This document shows positions 36,201-49,500 of a stretch of 64,000 nt of DNA, piece after piece. The notes beneath the pieces are model-generated. The model was given only the letters and a program-made list of their open reading frames with translations, ran no database searches and was not told where the DNA came from. Both the position numbers and the translations under genes were made by a program. Numbering within the stretch: the stretch's first letter is position 1; each line of letters opens with the position of its first letter. This stretch comes from Phoebastria nigripes (Eukaryota; Chordata; Aves; Procellariiformes; Diomedeidae). The stretch lies in NCBI GenBank assembly GCA_035582835.1, contig JAYKAV010002766.1:707521-771520 (forward strand), given 5' to 3'.

Positions 36201-39200
36201 ACATCCAAAATTTCGCAGAGATCCTCTTGATCNCGAGGCTGTTTGCACCGGGTGCCGCAGAGGGATGGAGCTCAGTGCAAGGTGTGTTAGAGGGCCAGAA
36301 GAAAGGTCTTTATAGCAGAATCAGGCAGATACAAAAAGGTATTCAGGAGGAGAGGCACATCCCAACTCACTTGTCCAGGTAGATGGAAGACAGCCCATAC
36401 GTCTGGTCCATCTTGTTCACCACCAAGTCAAGTTCAGAACGCAAGTGGGGCGTGCTGGACCCTGTGGGCGCCTTGTCGAGGAAGCTGTAGCATCTCTCAG
36501 AAACGAACCGCACGTCTGATTGCAGCCGCTGCAGATCCTCCTGCATGCGCTACGGGAGGAAGGGAAAGAAGGTGAAAGGAGAGCCCAAGCAGGCAGAGAA
36601 AAAGCAGGATTGCCCTTGGCAAAGGAGATGGGTATGAAATGAAGCAGGGAGCCCACCTGGAGAGGTTTCCTGCTACTTTCTCTGCAGCAAGATCCTCTTG
36701 AACCCCACACAGTCACACACCCACCACCCACACGTTCACCCTGGAGAAGTTAAAAGCTATTTTTGGTGCATGCTGAAGACCAGCGGCCACCATCTCCCTC
36801 CCCTCCACATCTCACAGCAGCAGGACTGACCTCCTGCTCCGCAATGCGGATGGTGTTTTCTTGGATAGTATCACCATCTGCTCGGGCGCTGCTCGGGGAC
36901 TGGATTCGGCTCACTAGCCTCTGCTCACACTCCTCCAGGCGCANACGGATATTCTTCAGCTCTGAGAGATATGTCCTGGCAACGGTCTCATCCTTGTCTT
37001 CTGCGAGTCACAGACAAACCAAAACAGCAGCTCAAACAACCCTGGCCGGTATCTGCCCCAAATGGGACCTGCTGGAAGCCCCAGAGCCAAGTGCAGCATT
37101 GCACTGACACCGAGTCACCAGGGTCTCTGCTTAGACGGAAAACAAGTTAATCAAATCATCTCGTTCAAACACAGCTGAGAATGAGTCCAGCCACGGGGCA
37201 GCTTGCATGATGAAGCTGGAGTCCCCAGTCTTAGTGGGACTCAGTCCTGCTGTGTCACACCAGGAGCCATACGCTGCTCTGAACAGCGGGACTGTGACCA
37301 CCACGTATATTTTCTTAAAGATTAAATGCAGGAAGAACTCCTTGCTCAGAATGTGTCCTGACTAATGACTAAACCCCTCTCCAACAACATTAGGGTAAGA
37401 GGACTCAGCAGTTAAGCTGAAGCTGCAAAGCCAAGCCCTCTCTGCAGGAACATCGTTGGACAAAGGCCAAACACTTGAATGGATGGAGAAATAAGGAGAG
37501 CAGCTGCTCACACCATCAACTAGCTAGCTCAGAAAAAAAAAAAAAAAAAAGAAAATGAAGCCACCCCATAAATCCTTTGTTCATGAGTCCCCACAGCTCC
37601 TGGTTAATCCATCAGCCTTTTGAAGCTCACCATTCTCCATAGACTCCAGCAGCTGCCGGATGTGTTCCTTGGAAGACTCCACTTCCTCCTCCAGGCGCAG
37701 GCGGTCCGACACTGAGAAGAGCTCCGAGTCCCGGCTGTCCTGCAGGAAGTCCTCGTAGTGCACCTGGAGGCTCTTCATGGCTTGCTGGCACTCCCCTTGC
37801 GCTAAGGATCTGAGCTGCAAGTGGAAAAGCAGCACATCTAACCACCGGGAACAACTTCCTACACATCACCTGAAGCCACCCTCCCCAGCTTAATCACCTT
37901 CATTTGCCAAGTGAGTATTTTCTCTTTAGAGGAGAAAAGGCAAGCTCCTCCGTATCAATCTCATGCCTCCCTCCAGCCTTGCTCACTCCCTAATGAAACA
38001 CCAAGTCCACAATCTCTTATGCTTATTACAGTTCAGCAGCAAACTGCTGATGCTCTTTTTATTGGGAAAAACTGCAATCATTTTACACAGAACCCCCAAG
38101 CTCAGGTTTTCCCATTGTTCAAGGTGCAAAGACCCTTGACTTGCCCAAGCTTGCAGTCTCTGGTCTTCCTTTTAACACTTCTTTTCCTCCTCAGCCACAT
38201 GAAGAACCCCAGACAGTGACCAATGCAGCCCTGGAGCCAGGCAGAGAAGTTCCTACCGTACCTTTTCCATGCTGAAGCTTTGCACCAGGGCTATGTCCTT
38301 CCGCAGGTAGTTCCAGGAGATGAGGCTCTTTGTGTTCATGTGGAGCTGGTGCCAGAGAGCCATCACTTTCTGGTACAACTGTTCTACCCTGCAAGGAGAA
38401 GGAGCAGATCCGTCAGCCCTGGATCTCCCCAGCACGCTCAGCCCTGACCCTGTTAATCCACCAGCCATCGCTGCCAGCCAGCAGCCCATCAAGGCAGCGA
38501 TCCCAGCCTGGCAGCCCGCAGGCCTGGGGGTTGATGCGAGCGATGCTCCTGCAGTTCAGTGCCAGAGATCCCTGAAGGGATCCCTCCTCCCAAATCATTG
38601 TTTTCTCTTTTGCAAGCTACTGTAGCAGTTGCTGCGATCGAGTTTGCAGCTGTATAACCATGAGGGATTCCTTCCCTCGCCCCAAATCAGCTGTGCCACC
38701 CACTCCTATTCCTCCACCCCAGCTCCTCACCCATTCCCACCCCAGCTCTGTCCCCTCCTGTGCCACCAACCCCCTCCCCATCTCCCTGCCACTGCACCTC
38801 TGGGACTCCTCCGCAGCAGAAACCAGCAAGTTACCTGTTGGCCATCTCGATGGCCTCTTTGTTGGGCGGGGGGATCAGGAAGCATACAGAGGGCACCATG
38901 GCCTCGTTCCCCGTGGGACTGATCACCTTCCACTTGGTCCTCTGGGAATTGTCCTCCAGCACACACTCGTCATTCCTGCAGATGGTGATCTGCAGCGGCA
39001 CCAACACCACCCGGCCCGTCAGAAACCAGCAGCAGGGCTGCACACGCCTGCCCTCGCTGCCAGCTCCCCTCCTGGGGGCGAGCCAGCTTCCGCAAATATA
39101 GATATATGTATATTTTAATCGAGCTAAAGCCTGGTATAGTGCCAAGCAGTGCAGCACGCTCATGTCTGGAGAGGAAGGGACAAGGAAGTTAAACGGAGTT

Positions 39201-40481
39201 GGCTACCACCCACATGCTTATTTGGCTGAGGCTGATGAAGCCCATATTCCTTGGGGAAAAGGACTTTAGCTCCTGCCCAGAATAAATCTGAGACATGGAA
39301 ATCTGCTCCAGGAAAAACAGCCGTGCTATTTCCCTCCTCCTGTCTTCCCACTCTGTTCCTGCTTTCCATTGATGGACACCACAGAGCTCATCCTAAACCA
39401 TCATGGGTGTTGCTCCCCTGCCTTGTCCCTGCCTTCCCTTTCGAAGTCAGGCCGACACCCTTCCAGCCCTCACCTCGATCTGCCGATAGTCACAAACAGC
39501 CTTGATGGGGATCGTGCTCTTCACAAGGTGCTCCGGGTTCCTGGGCCGGAGCTGAACGATGGTTTTGGAGCGTCCCACCAGGCTGGCGACGGAGCTCTTC
39601 GACTGAATGAGCTGCTCCTTCTCGTCCTGGCAGAAAGAAGGATGAAGGACCGGTTGCTCGAGGCAGGGGAGAGGAAGTCTCTCCCAGGCATCTCGGCACC
39701 CCCCACCCCAACGCTGGCCTGCAAGAGCTACACTGGGATCTCAAGGGCTGAACAAACACGTCAGGAGGATCCTGCTGCCCTAACGGGATGGGAAGAGGGG
39801 CCAGGAGATGGGATGGAAGGGAGAACGGACTTGAAGTCAGGGTGAGACCTCTCCACTACTACTCCCACTGCCCTGCAAAGCCGCATGCATGCCTCTGGCT
39901 CTTTTGCTGCTAGGACAAGAAAATATTTTCTTTCAAAAATGAAAAAAAGAGAACACAGCATACACCAAAATTAAAGTCCCAGGAGGTGTAAGGGGCCAAG
40001 AGCAGGACAAGCTCCAGCCCGAAGCTGGGGACGTTTAGTTGTCTGGAGAAGAGACCACAGAAGCATGCTCCCTTTTCTAAAGCAAAGGATGAAGGCACGT
40101 TTAAACCAATGGCTGGAATGAGGATACGATGAATTATGCGGATAAAACATCTCAGGAGAAGGGGCTAGTGGTGGAGTGATCGCACAGGTCTCTGGGTTTG
40201 GGTAGAAATTCGCCGGTTGGAGGAAGATGCTGCATAATTGATTCCCACAAATGCCTGCTGGGTTTGGTGATGGGACAACCCTGGGGACTGGTGGCAAAGC
40301 TCCCCTGGAACAGCCTCCAGCACCGATGGAGACGTGTGCGGATCACGACACTGGCAGCTCGTGTGATTAGTGGCAGCTCAGCCCGTTCTGGCTGTAAAAG
40401 TTTAAAAAGGATCCCAGAAAAATGTTCTCCCTCATGCTTGGTACTCTCAGGGTCGGTTAGTGCGCTAACAACAGTGGAGGA

Positions 40482-40516
<35 letters not shown>

Positions 40517-43500
40517 AAAAAGAAAAGAATAAATGATTAAATAAACTACCTGTGCCTGTCCCAGGGAGCATGATTGGAAGAAATACAACTTTAACTTATT
40601 AGGTAAGAAAGAGTAATATAGCTGAGCTCAGGGCAGCTGCCCCAGTCCTGAGATTGTGGCCACTCTCTCCCACCCCGGACAGCNCCTGCCAGACTTCTGG
40701 TGTTGCAGGACTCACAAATACGGACCCCAGGAGCCAGGCTGGCTGCTCCGTGTCCTGGTAGCTCTGGAGGACAGACCAGAACAACCACGAGACCATGACA
40801 GAGAGGATGGGACCTCCCAGGCCTCCAGGAGAGAAGACGGCGAGCCCTAGCCCAGCTGATGCCCCCCATCAGCTTCGCCACCACGAACACCCAGTAACGG
40901 CATCCCAGCTTCACTGGGGACACGCTGGAAATCAGTGGTGTGCTCTAANAGCAAAGCCAAAGCAGTCACCTGCCTCCACACCCTCAAACGTCACCTCCTT
41001 CCACTTCCATCAACCCACAGCCCAAATCCTCCCCCGTCCCTGGTTTCAAACACCATCTGATGCTTTGCTCCTTGGGTTTTGTTTTCAGTTGGTTGTTTTT
41101 TTTTTTTTTCAGGCCAATTCGGATAAGACGATCACAGCACGATTGCCCATCATCTGGTCTCTGCTACGCCACAGCTAAGCCAGGCCATGTGTTCGGAGAT
41201 AGCGCTGCCNAGCCCCCAAGCCCCCCGTCCCCACACCCCTTCAGGCTGCCCTGGCTCTCCCCGCACCAGCACAGCGCGATGGATTAACGTGGGATTTGGT
41301 CTGGATAAAGAGCAGGCATTTCTCCGCATCCCACCGCGCTCCTAGCGAACACCAGCTCAAGAGCAGAAACAGGAGCATCCTACAGGCTCTGCGTGACACC
41401 TCCGTCAGCAGAACACGACCGGCTCCATGCAGACCAGGATGGCATGATGGGCACCAACAGGGAAGAACCAGCTCGCATGTCAAGCTATGAGTTTGCAGCA
41501 CACACCGCCTGCTCTTCACCCCAGGGATACAGAAAGACACTGGACGGTGCCTCTAAACAAAAGTGACCCATCGGCTGTTGTAACGACCGAGATCCGGCTA
41601 CCATCGGCAGCGTTACATCCACGCAGCGGTGCAGCTGGGGTCGCACACAGCCTGCACCCCATGGCCACGTACAAACACGTGCAGCAGCTCCAACGAAAAG
41701 CAGAACATCGACCGAGATGGGGAAACAAACCACATTACATGAAACTGCATCGCTGCGAGAATAAAATGAGCCCAGTTTTCCCTCGGAAGCAAGAGGTGCC
41801 CCAAGCAATGCTGCTGGACCGGAGCAAGAAGGCCACCCATCGCCCGCTCAGGGTGGCGGGAATGTCGGAGAACCCACCATGGAGTCCTGCAGCAGGTCCT
41901 CCAGCCGCGTCAGGCTCGTGTTATGGTCGCAAGAATACTTCCTTTTGATGGAGTCCTGCAGGTTGCGCAGGTAGGTCTCCGACTCCCGGGCGTCGCTGAA
42001 GAACTGCAAAGGCAAAGAGGGTCATGGAAACCTGCACAAGTCCACCGAGCAGTCAGCAGCACACAGCGCAGCAAGGGACCACCCCAACAACTCAACCAGC
42101 AGCTCCCGACGCTATTCCGCCCTTAGGGCTGCAAGGGCAGCGAGCATCCCACATGGATGGCCAGAACTACATGGAAGTTGTTCCCTTTTGCCCTAGCGAG
42201 ACATCCACAGAGAGCAGCTAAGGAGAAAGAGATGATTCAGGAGAAAGCAGCCCCCATGAGCACCACAAATACCTCCTTCCCTCTCCCCTGAAGGGAGGAG
42301 CAGCGTAGGAAGCTCATGCAGCGGGATGCAGCGGATGGTGACCAGGGAAATTTGAGCTGCCCCTCCCAAGTACCTGGAAATAGGCAGCGTTCTCCTTCAC
42401 GTGCTGTTCCACGCACAGGCAGAGCTGCTTAATCCACTGCCACTGAGTCTGCACGGCAGCACTGTAGGCCTGAGAAACACACACACCAAACAGCGATGAA
42501 TAACGAGCATTTACCAGGCAGGAGGGTCACAGGAAGGGCACAGCTACAGTCAGTGCGATATATATATAAACAGGCAAGATCTGGCTGCAACCAGGAGGGT
42601 TTGGACACAGGCACGAAGAGCAGGAGATGGCAGACCCTGGACCAGCGATGCCGGGGGCTGTGGCAGGCACAGGTTTGTTTTCTCCCACCCCAGAGAGAAA
42701 CATCAGGGAGAAACATGTCCCCGCAGCCCTTTGCTTCACCACCACGGTTTTCCTGCAAGCCTGGATAACTCCAAGGGAGCCAAAGCCATTCCCTGCATCA
42801 CCTTGCTGCAGGAAAGGCTCATGCTCTGTACAAGCGTATTTGTGTCTTAATTTGAGGTGGGGATTATTTGGGAATGGCCTCAAGCTTCTCATTGCACTCC
42901 CCAGAAAAAAACTCTTATCACTGCACTGATGTTCTTCTGCCACCATAAAACACTTTATCAGCCCTGGTTGCCCGTAAGGGCACCGTGGGGTGGGACAGCA
43001 AGTTTCCCAATCCCAGGTGAGAAGATTTGCTGCCAGCCAATTCTCAGGGCTCTTCCCGGCTCCTCCGCGTGCCCCCTCACCTCTACGGTTTGCTTGGCTG
43101 GGTGGTTCTCCAGGGACAGCAGCTCGGCTGTGTCTTGGAGGGAGCGGAAGATGTCCTGCTTCTCTTCCAGCTCCGTCATCAGCTCCTGCATGAAGGACAC
43201 AAGCAAAGTCCAAATCTCAGCTATGGGGAGCAGCTTCACTCAGACCATGTGTCCAACTAACACAACATGCAGCATGGAAGCGCTGCAGTAAATACCAGCG
43301 GATCTCAGGGAAACCAGCACGGCTTATGGGAGCACCACAGCTGATTCCCATCAGGATGCCTCCTGTGCACCAAACACACATGGGGCAGAATGTAACACAG
43401 ATACTGGAAACCTGCCCGGGGACCTCTTCAGTTCCAGGCAGTGCGATTGTGGAAAGACAACAATTTATTTATACTGCTTTAAAGAGGAATCAATTTTCCT

Positions 43501-46500
43501 CTTTAGCTCAGACTTTTTTTTCCCCCCCGCTAGTTAAAGACGCCTTTAGTTCCAAATAGTGCTAAAAAGACATCTTTTGATGCCTTTTCGATTGAAACTC
43601 AATTGAACAAACACTTTTTTGCACTTTCTGCTCTAGGGAGAGCTCTTTCATCAGCTGCATTCACGAGCTACAAGCTCACTGACTTGGGAAGGAGCATCCA
43701 ACCTCTGGGGACTTCAGGTCTGTTGGTAGCTGAAGGTCCCACAGCAGATCAAAAGCAGCAGCAGCGCAACCAAGAGAGCGCCCATCCCACCAGCCCTGCC
43801 CTGGGGTCACTCACCGAGAAGTAGTTTTTCTTGGCTGCAATGTTAGGGTTGTTGTCACTCCAGTCGTAGGCCAGTTCCTCCTCCTCTTTCTCATTCAGCC
43901 AAATCAGCTCAGCAGTGGCCCGAGACACAAACCCGTGCAAGCTCTGAAGGTGTCTCAGCCGGAAGCTCGAGGTTTCCTGAACACAACAAAGCGTGATTCC
44001 TCTTCCCTGCTCTGAAGGCGACAGGTTTCTTCCCCACTCCCCAGCCTCGGAGCAGGGATGCTCAGGAGCAGGGCGGCAGGGATGGACCCCGCGCTCCCTG
44101 GGCAGTGCTATAAGCCTGCTCGAAGCCCACTCACCATCAGCTTGCAGTACTGCGTCTCCAGCTTGCCAAGCGTCTCCATGTAGCTAGCACGGAAATTCTG
44201 AGACATTTTACCCTGAAAGATGAAAAATGCTCGTGTTGCCCGACACAGGACGGCATCGCTTGAAACCCCATCTCTGAATCTTTCTCCCCAGCTTCACGGG
44301 AGCAAAAGGGGGAGCAAAGGGAGGTGCAGAGGATGGCTCAGGGCAGCAGCCTCTTGCACCAGCCCAGCGTCAATTCAGAAGCTCCGTCCTTAAAAAATAC
44401 CTCTGCCCCAGGCACCCTTACCCACAAGAGCCAATCCTGATGCCCTCACCTTCCCACACACATTGTGTCATGCACTGTGTCCCCCAGTCCGTGCCACCAT
44501 ACCTCGTACATCCGGGCCTCCTTTACGCTGGAGCCCAGGTCCTCCACGCTGGTGTGGACGTGCCGCTGGGTCTCCAGCTGGGTTTCCACGCTCGGCAGAT
44601 CGCTCCCCCACTCTGCTCGCTCCAGTCTCATCTGAAACAGGCCAAGAGGCCCAAGTCAGCACTCCTCATCTGCAGGAGCATATCTCAAAAGGACATGAGG
44701 GCAAGGAAACCTCCTAGGTCACTCAAGAGGGAACAAACACCACGCCGGTCCTGGTAGAAGGTCCTAAGCCAGTGCTCCAACACTGAATGATTTCTGGGAC
44801 AGCCTACNCAAGCTTCACACCCACATAAGACCAAAGGACTGACTGCATCAGTACAGATTTGCTTCCAGCTTTGAAAGGATCTTCTGATACCCACTGATCA
44901 GCAGGATCACGAGAGAGAAAACCCAACTCAAGACAAAAGCGTTGGTGCTCTCCAGAAACTTTGAACCACCAAAGCAATTATTCACAGATAAAGGCAGGAA
45001 AAAGCCCAGACCGGCTTCCTACCCTCCCGCATCAGCATGAGCAGAGGCAGGTAATTTGGCCCACAGAGCCAGCACTCACCTGCATTTCCTCCACCCATGC
45101 CAGCAGCTCGTACACGAAACGAAGGCTGCCTTCATCTTCGGAAGAGGAGATGGCCACCAGCTCTGTCCTGGTCATGGGCTTCCGGAACCAGGAGGCAGAG
45201 GAGGTGTGCAGCCCTTTTGTCAGGGATTCACCCTTCAAGTGCATCGTGCTCAGTGTGGAAGAGGGCACCAGCTCCAGGGTGGAGAAGTGGCCTTTCCTGT
45301 ACAGGTTAGTGCATTCCAGCCTCAGCGTCACCAGCTCATCTTGCAGCCGCATGATCCTGGAAGAGCAAGCAAGGCACGGGTAAGAAGATGCATGCACACT
45401 CCCTCCTTCCCCTCAACAGAGCAGAGAAGCCCCGTGCATCAGCCCCTGACCACATTTCTCCATCCACAGACCATCTCGGACACGGCCCCTCTCACCTGAA
45501 CACCAGCTCCTCCAGCTGGTAGTAATTCTCATCCCGAAGGATCTGCACATCCACCTGTAGCTGGCGGATGAGCCCCTCGCACTCCTGCAGATACACGACC
45601 ACGTCGGATTCGTACTGCACTGGCTGGCCCGACTCCAGGTGAGCAGCGTCCTGCACCGAGAGAGAGGAGACGGAGGGCTGAGTCCCCTCAGCCCAGGCAC
45701 GTGGGCAGAGAGAACACGACAGCAGCCCAGCATCAACTTTAAGACCGAAAAGACCTTTTGATCCACAAGCTTGACTTGAGCAGAAGAACATGAGTTCATC
45801 ACTCGCACCACACCCAGGACATCCCCTTTAGAAAAGCTCTTGCAGATGAACTGCAAGCTTCTAGTGACAGATGGGCTCCAGTCGTTAGTCCCATGGACAG
45901 TCACTTAAACGTGCATTTCATTTCTTGCTTGGGTTTAACCATTTTTAGCTCCCAACCCTTACATCTCTTTCTCCCAGAACAAAACACCCCTCTTCAGAAA
46001 TCTACTCCCTACCCAGGTAGCTACAGTCCGCAACGGAGTCCTTTCTGCCAGTCTTTTAGACAAATAAAACAGATTTTTGGGTTTTTAAGCCTCATTATAC
46101 AACAAGCTTTCCCAGAACTGCAGCTGTCCTCCAAGCCAGCACCTCTGCAGACGTCCAGCCTCGCTAGCCGCATCCCCAGAGGCAGCCTGCTGCACGGCAA
46201 GGCCGTTCCCCTGCCCCCCTGTCCCCATGGTCCTCGTGCCATAGATCACCACCCCTATAGCCCCTCTGGGACAGGCTCAATGTCAGAAGAGAAAGGAAAG
46301 CTGTCCAGGGGAACCCACCACCCCACACAGAAGAGAGGGAAAGAGATGGGCATAAAAGAAGGGGCAGGAAAACACAAAAATAAATAAAAAAATTAGGAGG
46401 GGGAAAATAACACCCCCCACTCACAGCTTGCAGCGTGTTCTTCGCAAGAGTGAGTTTTTCTTCACAGCTCAGAGCACCATTCTGGATTTTGTTAGCGATT

Positions 46501-49500
46501 TGTAGCAGCAATTCCAGCCTGCGACGACAGAAAGAGAATGAGAGAGAGGCTTCGAGATGTCCCTCCAGCCAGGGGAGCAGGGGATGTCCCCGCAGGGGAC
46601 TCTGCCTGCCGCGGGCAGAGCACTGACCTCTCCACCGCCGGCCGCAGGAGCTTCTCGCGCTCCAGCATCTCTATGATGAGCTTGCCCCACTCCTCCTCCA
46701 CGTCGTTGGGGTGGTACCCCTGGGGCAACTTGATGCGTCCAAATTCAATCCATACCTGGGGAAAACATCAACAGAATGGCATTTCCTACCTCCTCGAGCT
46801 GGCTAGAGAGAGATGACAGCAAGGAAAGTGGGGCTATAAGGCAACGGCTCTGCCTCCGCCCCTGCAGCGTGCTGCTTGCTACATCGTTTACCCTGAGGGT
46901 TATTTCCACTTCTCCATTCCAAACTAAACCTGAACTGAGCACACTTTAGTCTTGCTAAAAGCACAACACTCCCACCTACAAGCCTCCGGGTAGCCACGAT
47001 GATACTTACCTCTAACAGTTTGTAGAGCTCCTCTATCCTTCCTTTCTCCTGCTCTTTCGCTGGAATTTCAGTTTCTTTGAAGTGTATGTACTGGTTATAA
47101 AGTGCCTGGGATGAGAAAGGCTCATCAGAAACCACCCTGGGGAATGCCACCACCCAGCTCTCAGCACCAAGCACATGGGACACTGCAGATGGACCTCGTC
47201 CAGGACTTACCTTTAGCTCTACAGGGTTCTGCGGGAAGGATTTATCCGACATGAGTATCGTGTGCTGCTTGATCCACGAGATGAGGGACTCCACGCGGCT
47301 CTGGTACTCCAGCCACCTCGAATCCACCTCCTGCGGGGCAAGAGCACCCTTGCAGAGCACTGCCGTTGGGCAGGTCTCCACGGGGGAGAGGCAGAGACTG
47401 GCCCTGCCGAGCAGACCACGGAGAGAACTGAGGTGCCACGGTCACAGCTATGGGGTGGATCATTCGCCTGTGCCTCCCTGCTGCGAGCCATCCCAGGTAC
47501 AGGAAGGAGGAGGAGGAGGAGGAGGATCCTCCTTGCAAGCTGCTCCCTGGAAGCCAGCTCAGCTTTCCCATGAGCTCAAAAACCGTGGCAGAACTTGCAG
47601 AGCCTGGAGAACGCTGCGGCCCTACAGGCACACCGGCAGTTCACAGGGCAGACACACTAATGGGGAAGCTCCTTCCTCCCCCCGTCTCTTCCACCCATCA
47701 GCCATCTGCTACGGCGGACGGGGAACCTCCAAACCCTTCCCGCAACAACCAGCTGCCTCCCAGATCGCTGTCCCAGCCTCCCAACCCGCAGTGAAGCTTA
47801 CGACAGCGCTGATCCCTTCTCCTCCCTCGGGGACTTTGGGAAAGGCATCGTAGATTGAAGACACATAAGTTATCACAGATTTCTCATCCGGAGAGGGAAC
47901 GTCCACGTCTGACAAGGGGGAAGCAGAAAGGCAGTGAGGAATGGGAGCGGGCAGAGAGGTTAGCATCTCCCCGCACCAGCTGCTTCCCCCAGCCGCCCAC
48001 CTTCGGCATCCAGCAGCCGCGTGACCCCCAGCCGCTCGGCAATCTCAAAGGCCTGCTCCAGGTTCTCCCGGTTACTCTGGATCTGCACTCTCTCCATGTC
48101 CACCAGATCTGGCCTGCAAGACACGTACCGGAGTCACAACGTTGGCAAACAGCGCAAGGTGCCAAGGTCAGAGCATCCCCAACGGGCACCACTGCCCCGG
48201 GTGGCTCCCGAGGGCTCGTCCGAGCCCCTGTCCCAGGCTGGTGGCTCTCCAAGGGGACCTGGCCTGCAGCACCTCCCCAGCTCATCCCCTTTGGGAAGGG
48301 GATGTTCCACCTGTGAAGGAAAACCTCTTGTGCTCTTCTGGGACCTGCGCTCTCCAGCACCGGCTCTGTAGCCAGCGTGCCAGGCTGGGACTGTGAGCCC
48401 TCCCTGGAAGGAGGTGCACGAAACAGCCCCAAAGCGGGGTGGTTACACCTCTCCGGAGGACGTGGGCAGAGCCCTTTGCCCGCAGCAGAGCAGAGGGGGT
48501 GGCAGGCACAGGCGCTGCCAGCCCTTGTGCCAGGAGGAAACACCGGCAACAGAACAACGCCAGCAAGCCGCAGCACAAATGAAGCGCAAACGAGCACTGC
48601 AGAGCCAGGAAAATCCCAGCCTCTGCGCACCATGCCGTCCTGGTGAGGTCTGCTGCCCACCACGCAGCCCATCTCCTGCCTGCAGGAGCCTTGCGTGTCC
48701 TTCCCTGCTAAACCCTGCCTGCTCCTCCCGGCCACAAGCGAGCACAGAGCAGCACAGGAAGGCAGTGCTATTTCCAGCTACCAGGAGATGCTTTCTCACG
48801 GGGCTTTTGCTATTCTCCTTCAGGCACTCAAAGCTCTGCTAAGTCCTCTTGACCAAGCAGCTGGGGGAGAAGCCAGCCCCAGCTCTGAGTTGCTGCCTAC
48901 GTTGTGCAAACGGAAGGTGTGCAGGGCTGTGCTGTCTCTCAAGGAACTGCAAGAGGTTTAATTGCTGCTCGGGAGAGCTCTGAGGCCCTTGGATGAAGCN
49001 TGGATGGAAGTGCTGCTATTCAGGGAGAGCAGAATGGGCAGCAGTAACACGTAGAACACTGCAGCACTCCCATAGTTTAGAGCTTAAAAGCTTTGCTTTT
49101 TTGCCTCTCTCCCCAGCCTCATTCAAGATGTTTTTTCTTGCAACCTGATATTTGCTGCTCTTTCCAAGCATCCACCCCCCCCAGCTACCTGACAGAAGAG
49201 ATGATTTCCAGGTAAAAGAGACATTGCTCCCTGCAAGCCTCGCCTAAATCTCCAAGCACAGACCATCAACACCTGCAGCGGTGGGCAGGGACCCCCAGGA
49301 GGTCCCCAGCCCTTCCTCCCACCCAGACGATGCTCTCCGCTGCTCCTTCCTGCCTACCTGTATCTGTGGATGAGCGCGTTGAACATCTTCCCATCGCTCC
49401 AGCATGATGAGAAGTTGGTGCACTTCACACCGATGTAACCCGCCGTCACCTTCTGTGTCCACAGAAGCAGCTTCTCCTTGGCTGACATATCCCCCGACTC